DNA of 64,000 nucleotides from Zelopaecilomyces penicillatus. Lineage: Eukaryota > Ascomycota > Sordariomycetes > Hypocreales > Pseudodiploosporaceae. The translations under genes and the position numbers were made by a program. The stretch is from assembly GCA_005765155.1 (NCBI GenBank), contig VCCP01000002.1:1798001-1862000 (forward strand). Reading direction: 5' to 3'. Positions 34,212-43,808 of this stretch are shown piece by piece (the first letter of the stretch is position 1; each line of letters opens with the position of its first letter). The notes beneath the pieces were generated by a model. It searched no databases. It worked only from the letters and a program-made list of their open reading frames with translations, and was not told the DNA's origin.

Positions 34212-37200
34212 GATGGCGACACTGAGAGCAACGAAGCGCTAGCGGTATCGGCGAGAAAGCTAACAAAACACTTTCCAATTAGTTGCCAAATTGCCAATGT
34301 CTACTCGCGTTGTCGATAGAGGTTCTTTCTTGCTAGCCAAGCAGATGGGGCCAGAGTTTTTCGTTGGGAGGTGGGGTTGAGATTGGGCTGACGGAACGGA
34401 GCAGACGCTTGTCGACGCACCTTGAGACCTGTACACCTAACAGGATGGGTGAAAGATTGGGCAGGTTGATAAGAAGTGTCTGGCATTCAAGCACAGGTAG
34501 GTAAGGGGTGGGGATGTGAGAGCCATGGCGGGCATCCTTTATAGAGTTTGGGATGGAAGGGAGGCCAAGGAAAGATGCTCTGACGTAGGGTAGTGCCTGA
34601 TGCGTACTAACGTGCTGACCTGGAGATGGGCCGGTGTAACTCTCGTCTGAGTGTATTACTAGGTATAGTAGGTAAGGTATGGATGGGATTGGAGCTTGCT
34701 TGCTTGGGAGTCGGAGGATGAGGGCCCTACCCAGCCTCAGTACCTAGGCTTGAGAAGGCATAGTGATGTCAAGGTCATAGGAGGCATCTTGAAGGGGGAG
34801 GGTCCATGGCCGTCCAGTTTCAACCACTTACAGCCCTATCAGCATGTAATACAGACTCTGTTACAGGGCAGCAGGTGCTTCACACAGCACACGGTGACCT
34901 ATCGGCTCCGCCATAATTGCGGTCTTTTACCGCCTATCCGGCCCGCCACAGACCCGGAACCACTATATGGGTCTCGGCTCCAGCGCCTCTTTGAGGCTTG
35001 CCAAGGCATTGATTCCCCCGTAGGCCGCCAAGGGACTGGGCCGACAAAGAACGCCACTGGTACCGCCGACCTTGTCAGCAAACAGTGATTTGGGTAATAC
35101 TTGGTACTAATCATTGTTAGAGATGTGTAGAACTATATTACTTGCTGTGGACTCACCAGGTTGTATATTTTAGTTAGTAGTTATTGGGTGGTTTTTCTTT
35201 TTTTCTTTTTTTTTTTTTTTTTTTTTTTTACGGCGGGCATTGGCTTGGCTCGAGCAGCAAGCTGGTGATTAATTAATATTACAGCATGACCAGCGGTGTA
35301 CATTGTAAATTGATACCTCGTTAGGACGTGGGATCTTGGTGGTTCACCCGGCAGTGTGGTGGGTTAAGAGTGGGCTAATGGTGGGTGAGTGGGTGTTGTG
35401 TTTGTAAGGGAGGGTGCATGAAGGGTGTAGGATCTGTTGGGTGGGGGTGGTGTCCGATTCAGTCGGCGTGTCGGCTTCATCCAGAATGCGCCATCGCGAC
35501 GCGGCAACGACGAGGCGCCGCTCCGGCACAAAGCGTCATTCTTGCTCATCTCCCGAGTTACTCAAAGAACTACCGTGCCCGTAGTAAGTACCTAGAGTTA
35601 TAATACGTTTTCTTTTTGTGGGTGATATTAGATTGTCGCGTAGACAAAACCCGTGGGCCCGACATGTATGTGTTGCAATGGCGATGGCACGGGGAAACTT
35701 TTGTTGGACGAGCTTGGCTGGAAATTTCATTATCGTTTCCTGATACATCTCACGTTAGGCGTTGAGTCTCGAGGCAGTGATATCACTTCGTGTGTGGCTC
35801 ATGCAAGGCTGTGCCCCGTATGCTTTTGCTGTTGTATGAAACCATTCTGATGCGGGGGTCATCTAGAACGATATAATCAATAGGTATCTGTATTCTCAGA
35901 TCTATTCATTTTCGAAATGAAGCAGAGAGAGTTTTAGCGGGGGAGGGGGGGAAGGACTACAACGCGGAATAACTATGAGGGGTTCGTTATATTCCCCCAC
36001 CTCAGGGACGTACAATGTACAATTACCAGTACGAAGCACCTAATACCCTATTAAGTGACTCTTTATTTCCTAAATCACCCCCAAACATTGGGCTTGGCAA
36101 CTACCTGTCACTAATCAATTCATAAACTCAACTCCGATGCTGTTTATTGCCACTGCGCTTCTCCTGGATGTGACTCGAGCTGATCAAAGCACCGTCGGCG
36201 GTACACAGAGGAAACCGTTTGCCTTCCAACTTGCAACGCATAAAACGGACTGCCGGCGACTTGTCACCAGCCGGCCAGCCATATCCATCAAAACATGCAG
36301 GGTTCGGGGAATTTTACTATGGTGGGATTGATCCGGACTCCGGGCCCTGTCGAAATGCCTCGGTGCCTCGGTCAACGGGCGCACCCAGTATTACAGCGAA
36401 AACTTTACCTCGCCTCTGTATTAATATTTCATAGGGGAAAGGCATTATTATGTGCACAACACAACTCTGGTGCTCTTCAACAGCACGCACAGACTGGCTC
36501 CCAGCATGGATGTGTTCTGTAATTATCTGTCCTTACCTGGGCATTCACTAGCAATCGCCTTAAACACAGCAGAACAACCACAAACCACGAAACCAGCCAT
36601 CCCCAACAAGCGCTAATCCCAGACACGACTGTCACCTGATTCAATGCATGCAGGTCTGTCATGCACGGAGGATGACAATGAGATCTATTGACAACTCATG
36701 GCCATTGAGTGGCGGAACAGCCATAAGAATCCAACAATCTTGCTTGGAGTGGGGTGCGCGGGTTATTAGGTACTTCAGGGTTCGCTACCTAAGGTATATA
36801 CGAATACTACAGTCCCATATTAGTCTCATGAGAGGCATGCAGATGTTCCTCATCAAGTCAGCCTTTCCTTGCTCCGTATGACAATGTAGAATTGTTCTGC
36901 CTTCTCAATATCCTAGCAGAGTACTGTCACTACCACTAATAGATGCTTTTTTCGTACATATGTCCAGAGGGGTCCGTCCGCCCGTCTCCAAGGTCATCGT
37001 TTCCGTCCGGCTCTTGCTTTGCGCGACAGACGGGTGTATGAATGCACATATAACACACATGTACCCATACTAATGTGCACCTCTCTACGCGCGTTCGGCA
37101 TTCAGGTGGGCGTCGCGCAAGAGTCGCCATACATACTGTTGTGAGGCATAACGCATATACCTACAGATTTGGAGAGGGGGGGTCGTTCGCAGCAAGCCGC

Positions 37201-37652
37201 GACACTGAAAAATCAGCTCATTTTGTAAACCATTCGTCCCCAATTGCTAATAACCCGTGGCTATATGTAGGTACTGCTGCTGCTACTGAGTAAGTAAGTA
37301 GTAATCATTGTCTTACAACGCGATGCATCACTGAGCCAGCCCCTCTAGTCGGGCTTGGATTCATTTGAACCGCATCCTTCTCGCAGAGCTGTGTCCACAC
37401 ATTCACTTCGTAGCAGCCATTGTAAATATCAGGTGTCCTTCAAGTCTATCATCGTATGGGGAAAGCCATGGTCAAATCCAGCTCATCATCAAATATTCAT
37501 CACCTCGCTCCCATAAGCTATTCGTAACAATCAAAATAAAGAAAATAATATGATATAATAACGGGGGGGTGGCAGGTTGAAGGGGTTTCTTATCCGTAGG
37601 TCAAGAAAGCAAATGAGGCCTAATTGCTGCGTCCTGTTTCACCACAGCAAAG
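34212..37652. other. Gene-poor 3.4-kb intergenic region
   Basis: The near side is the P450 promoter. TAGGTA-like motifs occur near 34660-34680 and a long T-rich tract lies at 35196-35229. Many short open frames occur on both strands but none shows a domain, a credible splice-joined extension or family resemblance. I see no tRNA-like structure. Confidence 0.4.
35196..35229. repeat. Poly-T rich tract
   Basis: About 34 bases nearly all T, with two C interruptions, in noncoding DNA between the P450 and RING genes. It could be a nucleosome-excluding element or a decayed poly-A tail of a retroelement; no other retroelement remains are visible. Confidence 0.7.
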
Positions 37653-39298
37653 TCATCGTCCGTCTCGGGAAGAATCCTGATTAGATCCTCCATTTCCCGA
37701 AAATCGGCCGCGGAGCCAGCCGATAGGATCAAAACTATTAGTTTGTTGACTAGAATCACCATCCCTATAACCACGCCGGCTGCTCTGTGAAGGGCTCCTC
37801 TGCCGCATCCGAGCTCCATACACACTCTGCGCAGTGTCTCGTGGACTCGTTGGTGAGAGTGAGTTTCGCCGTTGCAAGCGCGACGTGTCGTAACTGAATC
37901 CTGAAGTGGAGCCGCGTTCTCGATCCCGCTCTTGCTGCATTTGAGATATGCTTCGGAGAGGCTCGTTGGGTCGACTTTGGCTGGGTCTGGCTCCGGGAAT
38001 AGGCCACGCATTGCTGCGAGCCGACAGCGGCGAACCATCATTGAACGAAGACGAACGGTTATTGTTTTCGTTTAAGTTCACGTTGATGTTAGGTCGGCTC
38101 TGACTCCGCCCACCATTCCCCTCAATAGGGCTTCGGCAAACAGGACAAGTGTTGTGTTCATTCAACCACAGAACAACACATGCTTCATGAAACCAGTGCT
38201 TACACGGCAAAAATGCGGCCATATCACCCACATTCATGTCATCAATACAGATAGCGCACTCAGTTTTTGCCTCCCCCTCAAGCATCGCTTGCTCTACTGG
38301 TCGTCGGTCCAAGTTCGCAAGCGCTTCGGTAGTAGCAGGTGGTGCGGCATTTGATTGAGGGTGCGCTTCCATGAGGTTTGTAATGATTTGGTCTAGCGCC
38401 TCTTGAGAGTAGACAGCGTCTCCTGCCACAGCGTTGGCAGGATTGAAGAGCCCCAGTATCTCTTGCAAACCTCGAGCAAATAAAGGGGTTGGTCCACCTT
38501 GTTCTGGTGCATCCGGAGGGGCCATATCGCGAAGAATACTGGCAAATATGCTGGAACAAAGTGAGCACATAGGATTACAACATCTCGGGTTTAGGTATAA
38601 AAGGAACGGATATGACAAGAGGCATTATGGGAAGGACGACATACGATTGGAAAGGATCTGCAGGTGGAGCACCAGCACCCTCGTCGTGATGAGCCGGAGC
38701 AGGAGCAGGAGCAGGAGCAGGCGCAGAAAATATGGTCACCGAAGCGTTTCCTGACATGAAAGTAGCCCGGTGAACTTGTGGCTGCCCAGGACCCCTATGG
38801 CCTTCATGGCGAAACATGCTGGGTCCAGTCGTCCTTCGGGGTGGTGCAAAGCCTTGTACCATGTTTAGGAAGCGCTCCATGACTGGGTCAATGCCGGGGT
38901 CATGGTGCCTCTGGCCCAAATCGCCATCTCTTGTACTTTGACGATAATGGAACCCATGCGGTCCAAGATGCTCCTCTATATCGGCCTCTTCGGGATCTGA
39001 AATGTCATCGTCATGCAGTCGAAACGGGGTGGTTTCTGGCGATGTCGATGCTGAGCTGTGGTGGTCGAGTTGGCGGGGGTCGTTCTCGGGGCTAATCTAG
39101 ACTAATATCAGCAAGTTGCGTAGGCGATGAGGAAGGCAGGGCAAGCAAGCATACGATTTCAGTCACATCACTTTCGCAATCGGGACAGATCAAACCATGT
39201 TCGTCCCGATACCACTCGTTGGCACAAGCATGACAGTAAACAGCCTCACGAGATGTTGTCGCATCTAAGTGCCCATGCTGAGGATTGGGCGAGGCCAT
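37653..39298 (-). CDS. RING-H2 E3 ubiquitin ligase, RNF115/126-like
   Basis: Predicted ubiquitin ligase of about 497 residues from three exons: 39298..39155, 39096..38645 and 38550..37653. The N-terminus (MASPNPQHGHLD) carries a small C4 zinc ribbon, CHAC near residue 22 and CPDC near residue 37, as in RNF115/RNF126/BCA2 ligases. A C3H2C3 RING lies near residues 297-338: CAICIDDM, then LPCKHWFHEACVVLWL and NTCPVCR. The middle has an Ala-Pro repeat (about APAPAPAPA), and the C-terminal 150 residues are Ser/Arg/Asn-rich and disordered. In animals this architecture binds ubiquitin or BAG6 clients via the N-terminal ribbon and acts in protein quality control; the same role here is inference. Donor/acceptor pairs are GTATGC/CTAG and GTATGT/CCAG. 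Confidence 0.9.
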
Positions 39299-41539
39299 CT
39301 GCACCTGTCCCTGTTGGTACGCTGTGAGAGCACTCAATCCAAGTCCCACAGCGAGACCAGCCAGACGAAGCGCCCGGGAAGCCAGAGTGAAGGAGGTTGA
39401 GCAAAGGTTGATAGATGGCGGATAGAGTGACAACGACGCAACCCGAGTTTGATTAGGAACTGTTGTCCTTGAAAGATACCAACAAATGAATATTGGTCTC
39501 AAATGGCCAGTTTCGACTTCAGATTCTCCTGGTTGTAAAAAGACTTGATGGCTAATGTAGTAAGTCTACGGTGCGTTAGATAGACGGCTAGAATAGCTAC
39601 ACAACTCAAGCTAAGCCCAGTAGGTCCGGTAGCAAGAGAGCTGCAAGAAAAAGTGCCGATGCCAGATGCTGCACAGTCTGTTAAAGATTATTAGAAAGAA
39701 CAACGGCCAACAAAATGGATCGAGGCTATTATTTGATGCTGGGTCGTAACAGAGAGTGGATGAGTGGGCGAAAGGAGTTGAAATAGCGGCACATGCAAGA
39801 CAGGTTGCTGGTGTTCGGGAGATCGTTCTGTGGAGTTGCGGAGCAGAAGAAGCAGATCAAGAAGAGAAGCAAATAGTTGGATGAGGTAAAGCGCCGTGAT
39901 GTGATGGGGGGGGCAAACAGGAGATTTTGTCAACGAAATAAGGTAAGTAGCTTTAAGGTATGGAAGGTATTTGGTTGCGTTAGTACACTACCTAGGTGTT
40001 GGTGACGTTTGTCATCGCCTCCACATTTGGCCAGTAGTACCTAGGGAGCCACTTAAGCCATCCAACCTACCTAGCCATTCCTAGTGCCTAAGCGCTACGC
40101 AAACTGCAGTACTACGCTATGAGGTACCTACCCAAGACAAGCCGGTGAGCTGCAAGCTGAGCAAGCTGAGCATCAGGTGCTTTATTACACTCACCTTGCC
40201 GTACCTGAATAGGTAAGTAGGTAGGTACCTATGATAAAAACGTCAAGTTCAGGGTGCCATCATCACCCTACTCTGGTCTACTAAAAAAATTTAACGCATA
40301 GCCATAATAAACTCAACTTTAACCTTCAATGTCTGAGTAAAAATCAGTATCTTATCTGCACTCTACGTCGTGTTATCTATTGATTAGGTAATGTTTGCGG
40401 TTATGTGTGATTCACAAGCACCGCTTCACCAGGTATTTGCGCTCGCGGTGATATTTGCAGAACCAAGACATATACTACTATACAGGTTCTCATTCCACAA
40501 GTTCAGGTCATCTTGGAAAGGCCCCTTTGTACTTTTCTATTATTGTTATCATTGATCTTTTTTCTTCCTCTTGTTCTTCTTTTTCTTTTTTTCGGAGTTG
40601 GCAAAATTGACCATAGCCACATGTTTTACCTACCCGAAAGTTATTCAACTCTAATGCCCAAAGTGGTCATCAGCCTTCAGACGCCATTATGGTGCACTAA
40701 AGTATAATGCATTGACTATATCATTCTGTGAGGAAACCAGTCTCTTTTGGAGCTGTTGCTACAGTGGTTGAATAGTTTTTAGGTTATTGCAATACCGGGT
40801 TTTAGCTGAAAACGAAAGACTTTCTCCATATTGACGAACCACTTAGCTACCATACTTTACACAAGTTACTATGCTATACATTATGATCTCAGGCACCTAG
40901 CGATTGTGAACAACCTCTGAACAAGAATAACAAAATGAAGTGATAGGTCGCACATTTGGAAATGATAAGACTCGGAGCTAACATGGAAATTTTATCAACA
41001 CTTGCCCTTGCCAATGCGGTGACCGGCACTCGCTTGCATACAGGGTTGCTGGATTGATACCAATGACGCTTTGGCGAACCCCTTTCCAAGTACTGGGTAT
41101 ATAGCAGGATTGATTGACCACATAAATGATGTGATGGTGTGCTATATAATACTGGAACCGCAACGTTGAATAGGAATATCTACCTGCGAAATAGGATTCA
41201 TGTGCTGAAATCCGACGATATGTATACGGCGCAATGTTGTAACACTTGGTAGATAGCAATGAAGCCTCCCCTTCACATGGAATGTTTACAGCTAGCACCC
41301 ATCGGCTACAGAACTTTGCTATCCTGTGACAGCTTAAACAAATCAGGCATACCTTTTGCATTAGCAATAATACATCGTCCGTATAGCTTGCCGAACCGAG
41401 CTGATATCAGATGTGGATGACAAGCTCTCTATTTGAGCATTAAATCGCGTTTAGCCGGATCTCAGAAATACGAATGAGATATAAATGATGGTGTTTTTTG
41501 CTCTCGTCAAGTTTGTACACAGGCCGTGCCTTGATTCAT
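39299..41539. other. Intergenic region with TAGGTA-rich tract and AT-rich DNA
   Basis: About 2.2 kb. The first part is the RING-gene promoter and leader. The stretch at about 39995-40235 is crowded with TACCTAGG/TAGGTA words. From 40250 to 41450 the DNA is AT-rich with no convincing gene; a 129-codon open frame on the minus strand at 40978-41367 was considered and rejected. Confidence 0.4.
39995..40235. repeat. Cluster of TACCTAGG/TAGGTA words
   Basis: Repeated near-palindromic words such as TACCTAGG, GGTACCTACC and AGGTAAGTAGGTAGGTACCT occur on both strands over about 240 bp. A similar cluster lies at 53.92-54.42 kb. Confidence 0.6.
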
Positions 41540-42028
41540 CTACTCTTTCTCGTTGCTCGCTTGTTCCAACTTCAACCGATCCTCCTTGTCCCACTCGATC
41601 AATTGTTTCGACCAGCTGCAATTTTCCATCAGTTAGTAAATTAGAGTTGCTATGCAATGATAGCGATCATATTGATAAACATGACATGCATGAATGAACG
41701 TACTACCGGCTAGGGTGCCACTCCCATGACTCTGGCTTTCGCGCCCAGGTCTCCCTCTCGGCGCTGAATTTCCAAGTGACGCCGACAATGCCAAGCATAA
41801 TAGCCCCAGCAATAAAAGTGTTGCCTCGCCAGTTCGCAGGCTGCGCGTACCAGCCACCAGCCGGCGACCAGACGTGCTTGGGATACCTATTGCGTTGCGT
41901 TTAGTCGTGTTCTCGGGAGAGAGAGAAAGATAATTATCTGCCGGTGTAGCTTACGGTATTTTTCCACCACCACCCTGGTCGATCTGTTAGCAAATGCACC
42001 CGCGCGGGAAGCTTGCACAACTTACCAT
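41540..42028 (-). CDS. Small single-pass membrane protein, probably mitochondrial (complex-I-accessory-like)
   Basis: A 95-residue gene in four exons: 42028..42026 (only the ATG), 41983..41955, 41886..41707 and 41615..41540. Joined, it starts MIDQGGGGKIPYPKHVWSP, continues AGGWYAQPANWRGNT, has one membrane segment (about residues 36-54, FIAGAIMLGIVGVTWKF), and ends with a charged tail (SRWSKQLIEWDKEDRLKLE). The sequence, with WSPAGGWY before one transmembrane helix and a charged matrix or intermembrane tail, resembles small conserved fungal mitochondrial inner-membrane proteins of the complex I accessory kind. I cannot name the subunit with confidence. All introns are GT-AG (GTAAGT, GTAAGC, GTAGTA) and phases agree. 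It is divergent from another mitochondrial gene, mL44, 358 bp away. Confidence 0.8.
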
Positions 42029-42386
42029 TTTGAATATGTATCAATGGATGTCTGTTGACGGTATGAGATGGCGTAACTTCGTCTCTTCAACAGGGCACCC
42101 TTAGATGGCTCGCGAGTTGAGGTTCGCCATCACAGAGCCTGGGCCGGTCGCCAAGTCCGGGCCGATGGTAAATCCGCAGTTAGTTTCAATAACGGACACA
42201 CACACACACACACACCCCGGTACGTCCTGAGAGCACAGCTAACGTTCACCACATTGCCTGTGGGAGACGCAGAACTTTTTTCGCGACGGTCGACTCGGGG
42301 AGGCTTCCAACTACCACAACATCTCTTTCTCTCGCCGCAGTACACAATAGCTGGGCTGGGCTTTATTGATCGATCAAACTAGCTCC
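42029..42386. promoter_or_regulatory. Bidirectional promoter between two nuclear mitochondrial genes
   Basis: 358 bp between divergent start codons of the small mitochondrial membrane protein and mL44. It contains a 20-bp CA microsatellite at 42196-42215. A shared promoter would allow co-expression of two mitochondrial proteins. Confidence 0.5.
42196..42215. repeat. CA dinucleotide microsatellite
   Basis: Ten AC units in the bidirectional promoter; alternating purine-pyrimidine DNA of this sort can take a Z-DNA form. No function is shown. Confidence 0.85.
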
Positions 42387-43535
42387 ATGAAGAGGATACG
42401 GGCTTCACGCTGGAGCGGGCAATTGCTCCAGGCTCGTTCAGGAGCTGTCACCACTAGACAACCTTTCCTCAATTCGGCTCGGTGTCAGTCATCCGCTGCG
42501 GCTGTGAACGAATCCCTAGACGGTTCATCAGCCCAAGAATCTCATAACCAACCACTCCCTGCGCCTTCCTTCGACAAAGCATCCTCTTCCGCAAAGCTCG
42601 CCGCATTATATGCCAGACTCGCCCTCTCCAAGAAGATCCCCGTGCAGACCCTGGCACGCACGCTCGTCGCCCCCTCCGCCGACCACAATGCCAATTTCAA
42701 CAACGCAAATCTCTCATTTTTAGGAAGCACAATCATCAATTACCATGTGCTCGAGTACCTCGTCTGCAAGTGGCCGCGGCTGCCAATGGCCATTCTTTAT
42801 GAGGCATTGAGGGCCTTTGCAGGTCAAGAATCACTGCAGCTGATCGCCCGCCGATGGGGTGTTGAAGCCGCTGCGGCACCAGGCGAGGAGGTCGACCCAG
42901 GGCTATTACAATGGAAGGCAGATGGAGAGCAGGTTGTCAACACGCGGTGGGGTTACGTTCGTGCGGAGGCTGAGCGAAACGAGGAATGGCGGCGCGGCAT
43001 CAGCAGCCGAGTCGTTCTTGATGATGCATTTGGTGATGTCATGAACAAACCGAGTGAGGGGCAGGACAGATACCAGCAACTACAAAACGAAGCTTTTGGA
43101 TCTTTTGTTCAGGCTGTCGTTGGTTCTATCTATACCCATTGCGGCCGAGAAGCCGCCAAGTCCTTCGTCACATCCCATCTTCTTTCTCGACAATTAGATC
43201 CTTCAACGCTTTTTGAGTTCAAACTGCCGACTCGCGAGCTGGCCATGCTATGTGCTAGGGAGGGCTTCGAGGCGCCGGTAGCTCGACTTGAGAGTGAGAC
43301 AGGTCGGATGTCCCGCACCCCAGTCTATGTAGTTGGCATTTACAGCGGCAAAGAGAAGCTTGGCGAGGGGGCTGGGCCCAGTCTTGATGTTGCACGTCGG
43401 AAAGCATCAATGGCATCACTCAAAGCCTGGTATTTGTACAGTCCAGGCAACAAGGTGCGAGTACCTAGTGATATGATGGAAAAGGACGCCAAGCCTTGGA
43501 CGGCGCCACATATTGATGCAGGGGAAGTTATCTAA
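42387..43535 (+). CDS. MRPL3: Mitochondrial large-subunit ribosomal protein mL44 (Mrpl3, RNase III-like)
   Basis: Mitochondrial ribosome large-subunit protein built on an inactive RNase III fold followed by a double-stranded RNA-binding domain. One exon, about 382 residues, from the first ATG (MKRIRASRWSGQLLQARSGA), whose first ~45 residues are basic and Ser/Ala-rich like a mitochondrial presequence. The RNase III-like part runs about residues 75-270 (LSFLGSTIINYHVLEYLVCKWPRLP; EAFGSFVQAVVGSIYTHCG). The dsRBD-like part follows (residues 285-360: FEAPVARLESETGR; VVGIYSGKEKLGEGAG; ARRKASMASLKAWYLY). RNase III catalytic acids are not conserved, as expected for mL44. It converges with the phospholipase A2 gene 270 bp downstream. 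Confidence 0.9.
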   Translation: MKRIRASRWSGQLLQARSGAVTTRQPFLNSARCQSSAAAVNESLDGSSAQESHNQPLPAPSFDKASSSAKLAALYARLALSKKIPVQTLARTLVAPSADHNANFNNANLSFLGSTIINYHVLEYLVCKWPRLPMAILYEALRAFAGQESLQLIARRWGVEAAAAPGEEVDPGLLQWKADGEQVVNTRWGYVRAEAERNEEWRRGISSRVVLDDAFGDVMNKPSEGQDRYQQLQNEAFGSFVQAVVGSIYTHCGREAAKSFVTSHLLSRQLDPSTLFEFKLPTRELAMLCAREGFEAPVARLESETGRMSRTPVYVVGIYSGKEKLGEGAGPSLDVARRKASMASLKAWYLYSPGNKVRVPSDMMEKDAKPWTAPHIDAGEVI

Positions 43536-43808
43536 GGGACACAGGGCCAAGAACGCTCATGGGATACGATTCTCACTTACTTAATGTACTAAATGTAAAG
43601 CAGGAAATATGCGACAAATGCTGGTATGTGGGTTGGAGATGTCCCTGTACAATAAACTTTGAACATGTAGAATAAATGTTAAAAAAACTCTACCAAAAGG
43701 GGAGACGAGCAGGGAGTCTATGTAATTAATGGGCCAAGTCTATGAATGAATACAGCGTTTGACAAGTATGTCCCCGACATTAAGACCTTCTTGACAGAAC
43801 CCTGAGTC

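Noticed and set aside
34696..35088. 130-codon + strand frame upstream of the P450 gene
   Set aside because: No domain and low-complexity-like composition in a region with TAGGTA motifs; treated as noncoding.
38690..38725. GAGCAG-type simple repeat
   Set aside because: It is the coding sequence of the Ala-Pro repeat within the RING ligase, not an independent element.
40978..41367. 129-codon minus-strand frame in AT-rich DNA
   Set aside because: Residue pattern does not resemble a protein family; no transposase motif could be identified.
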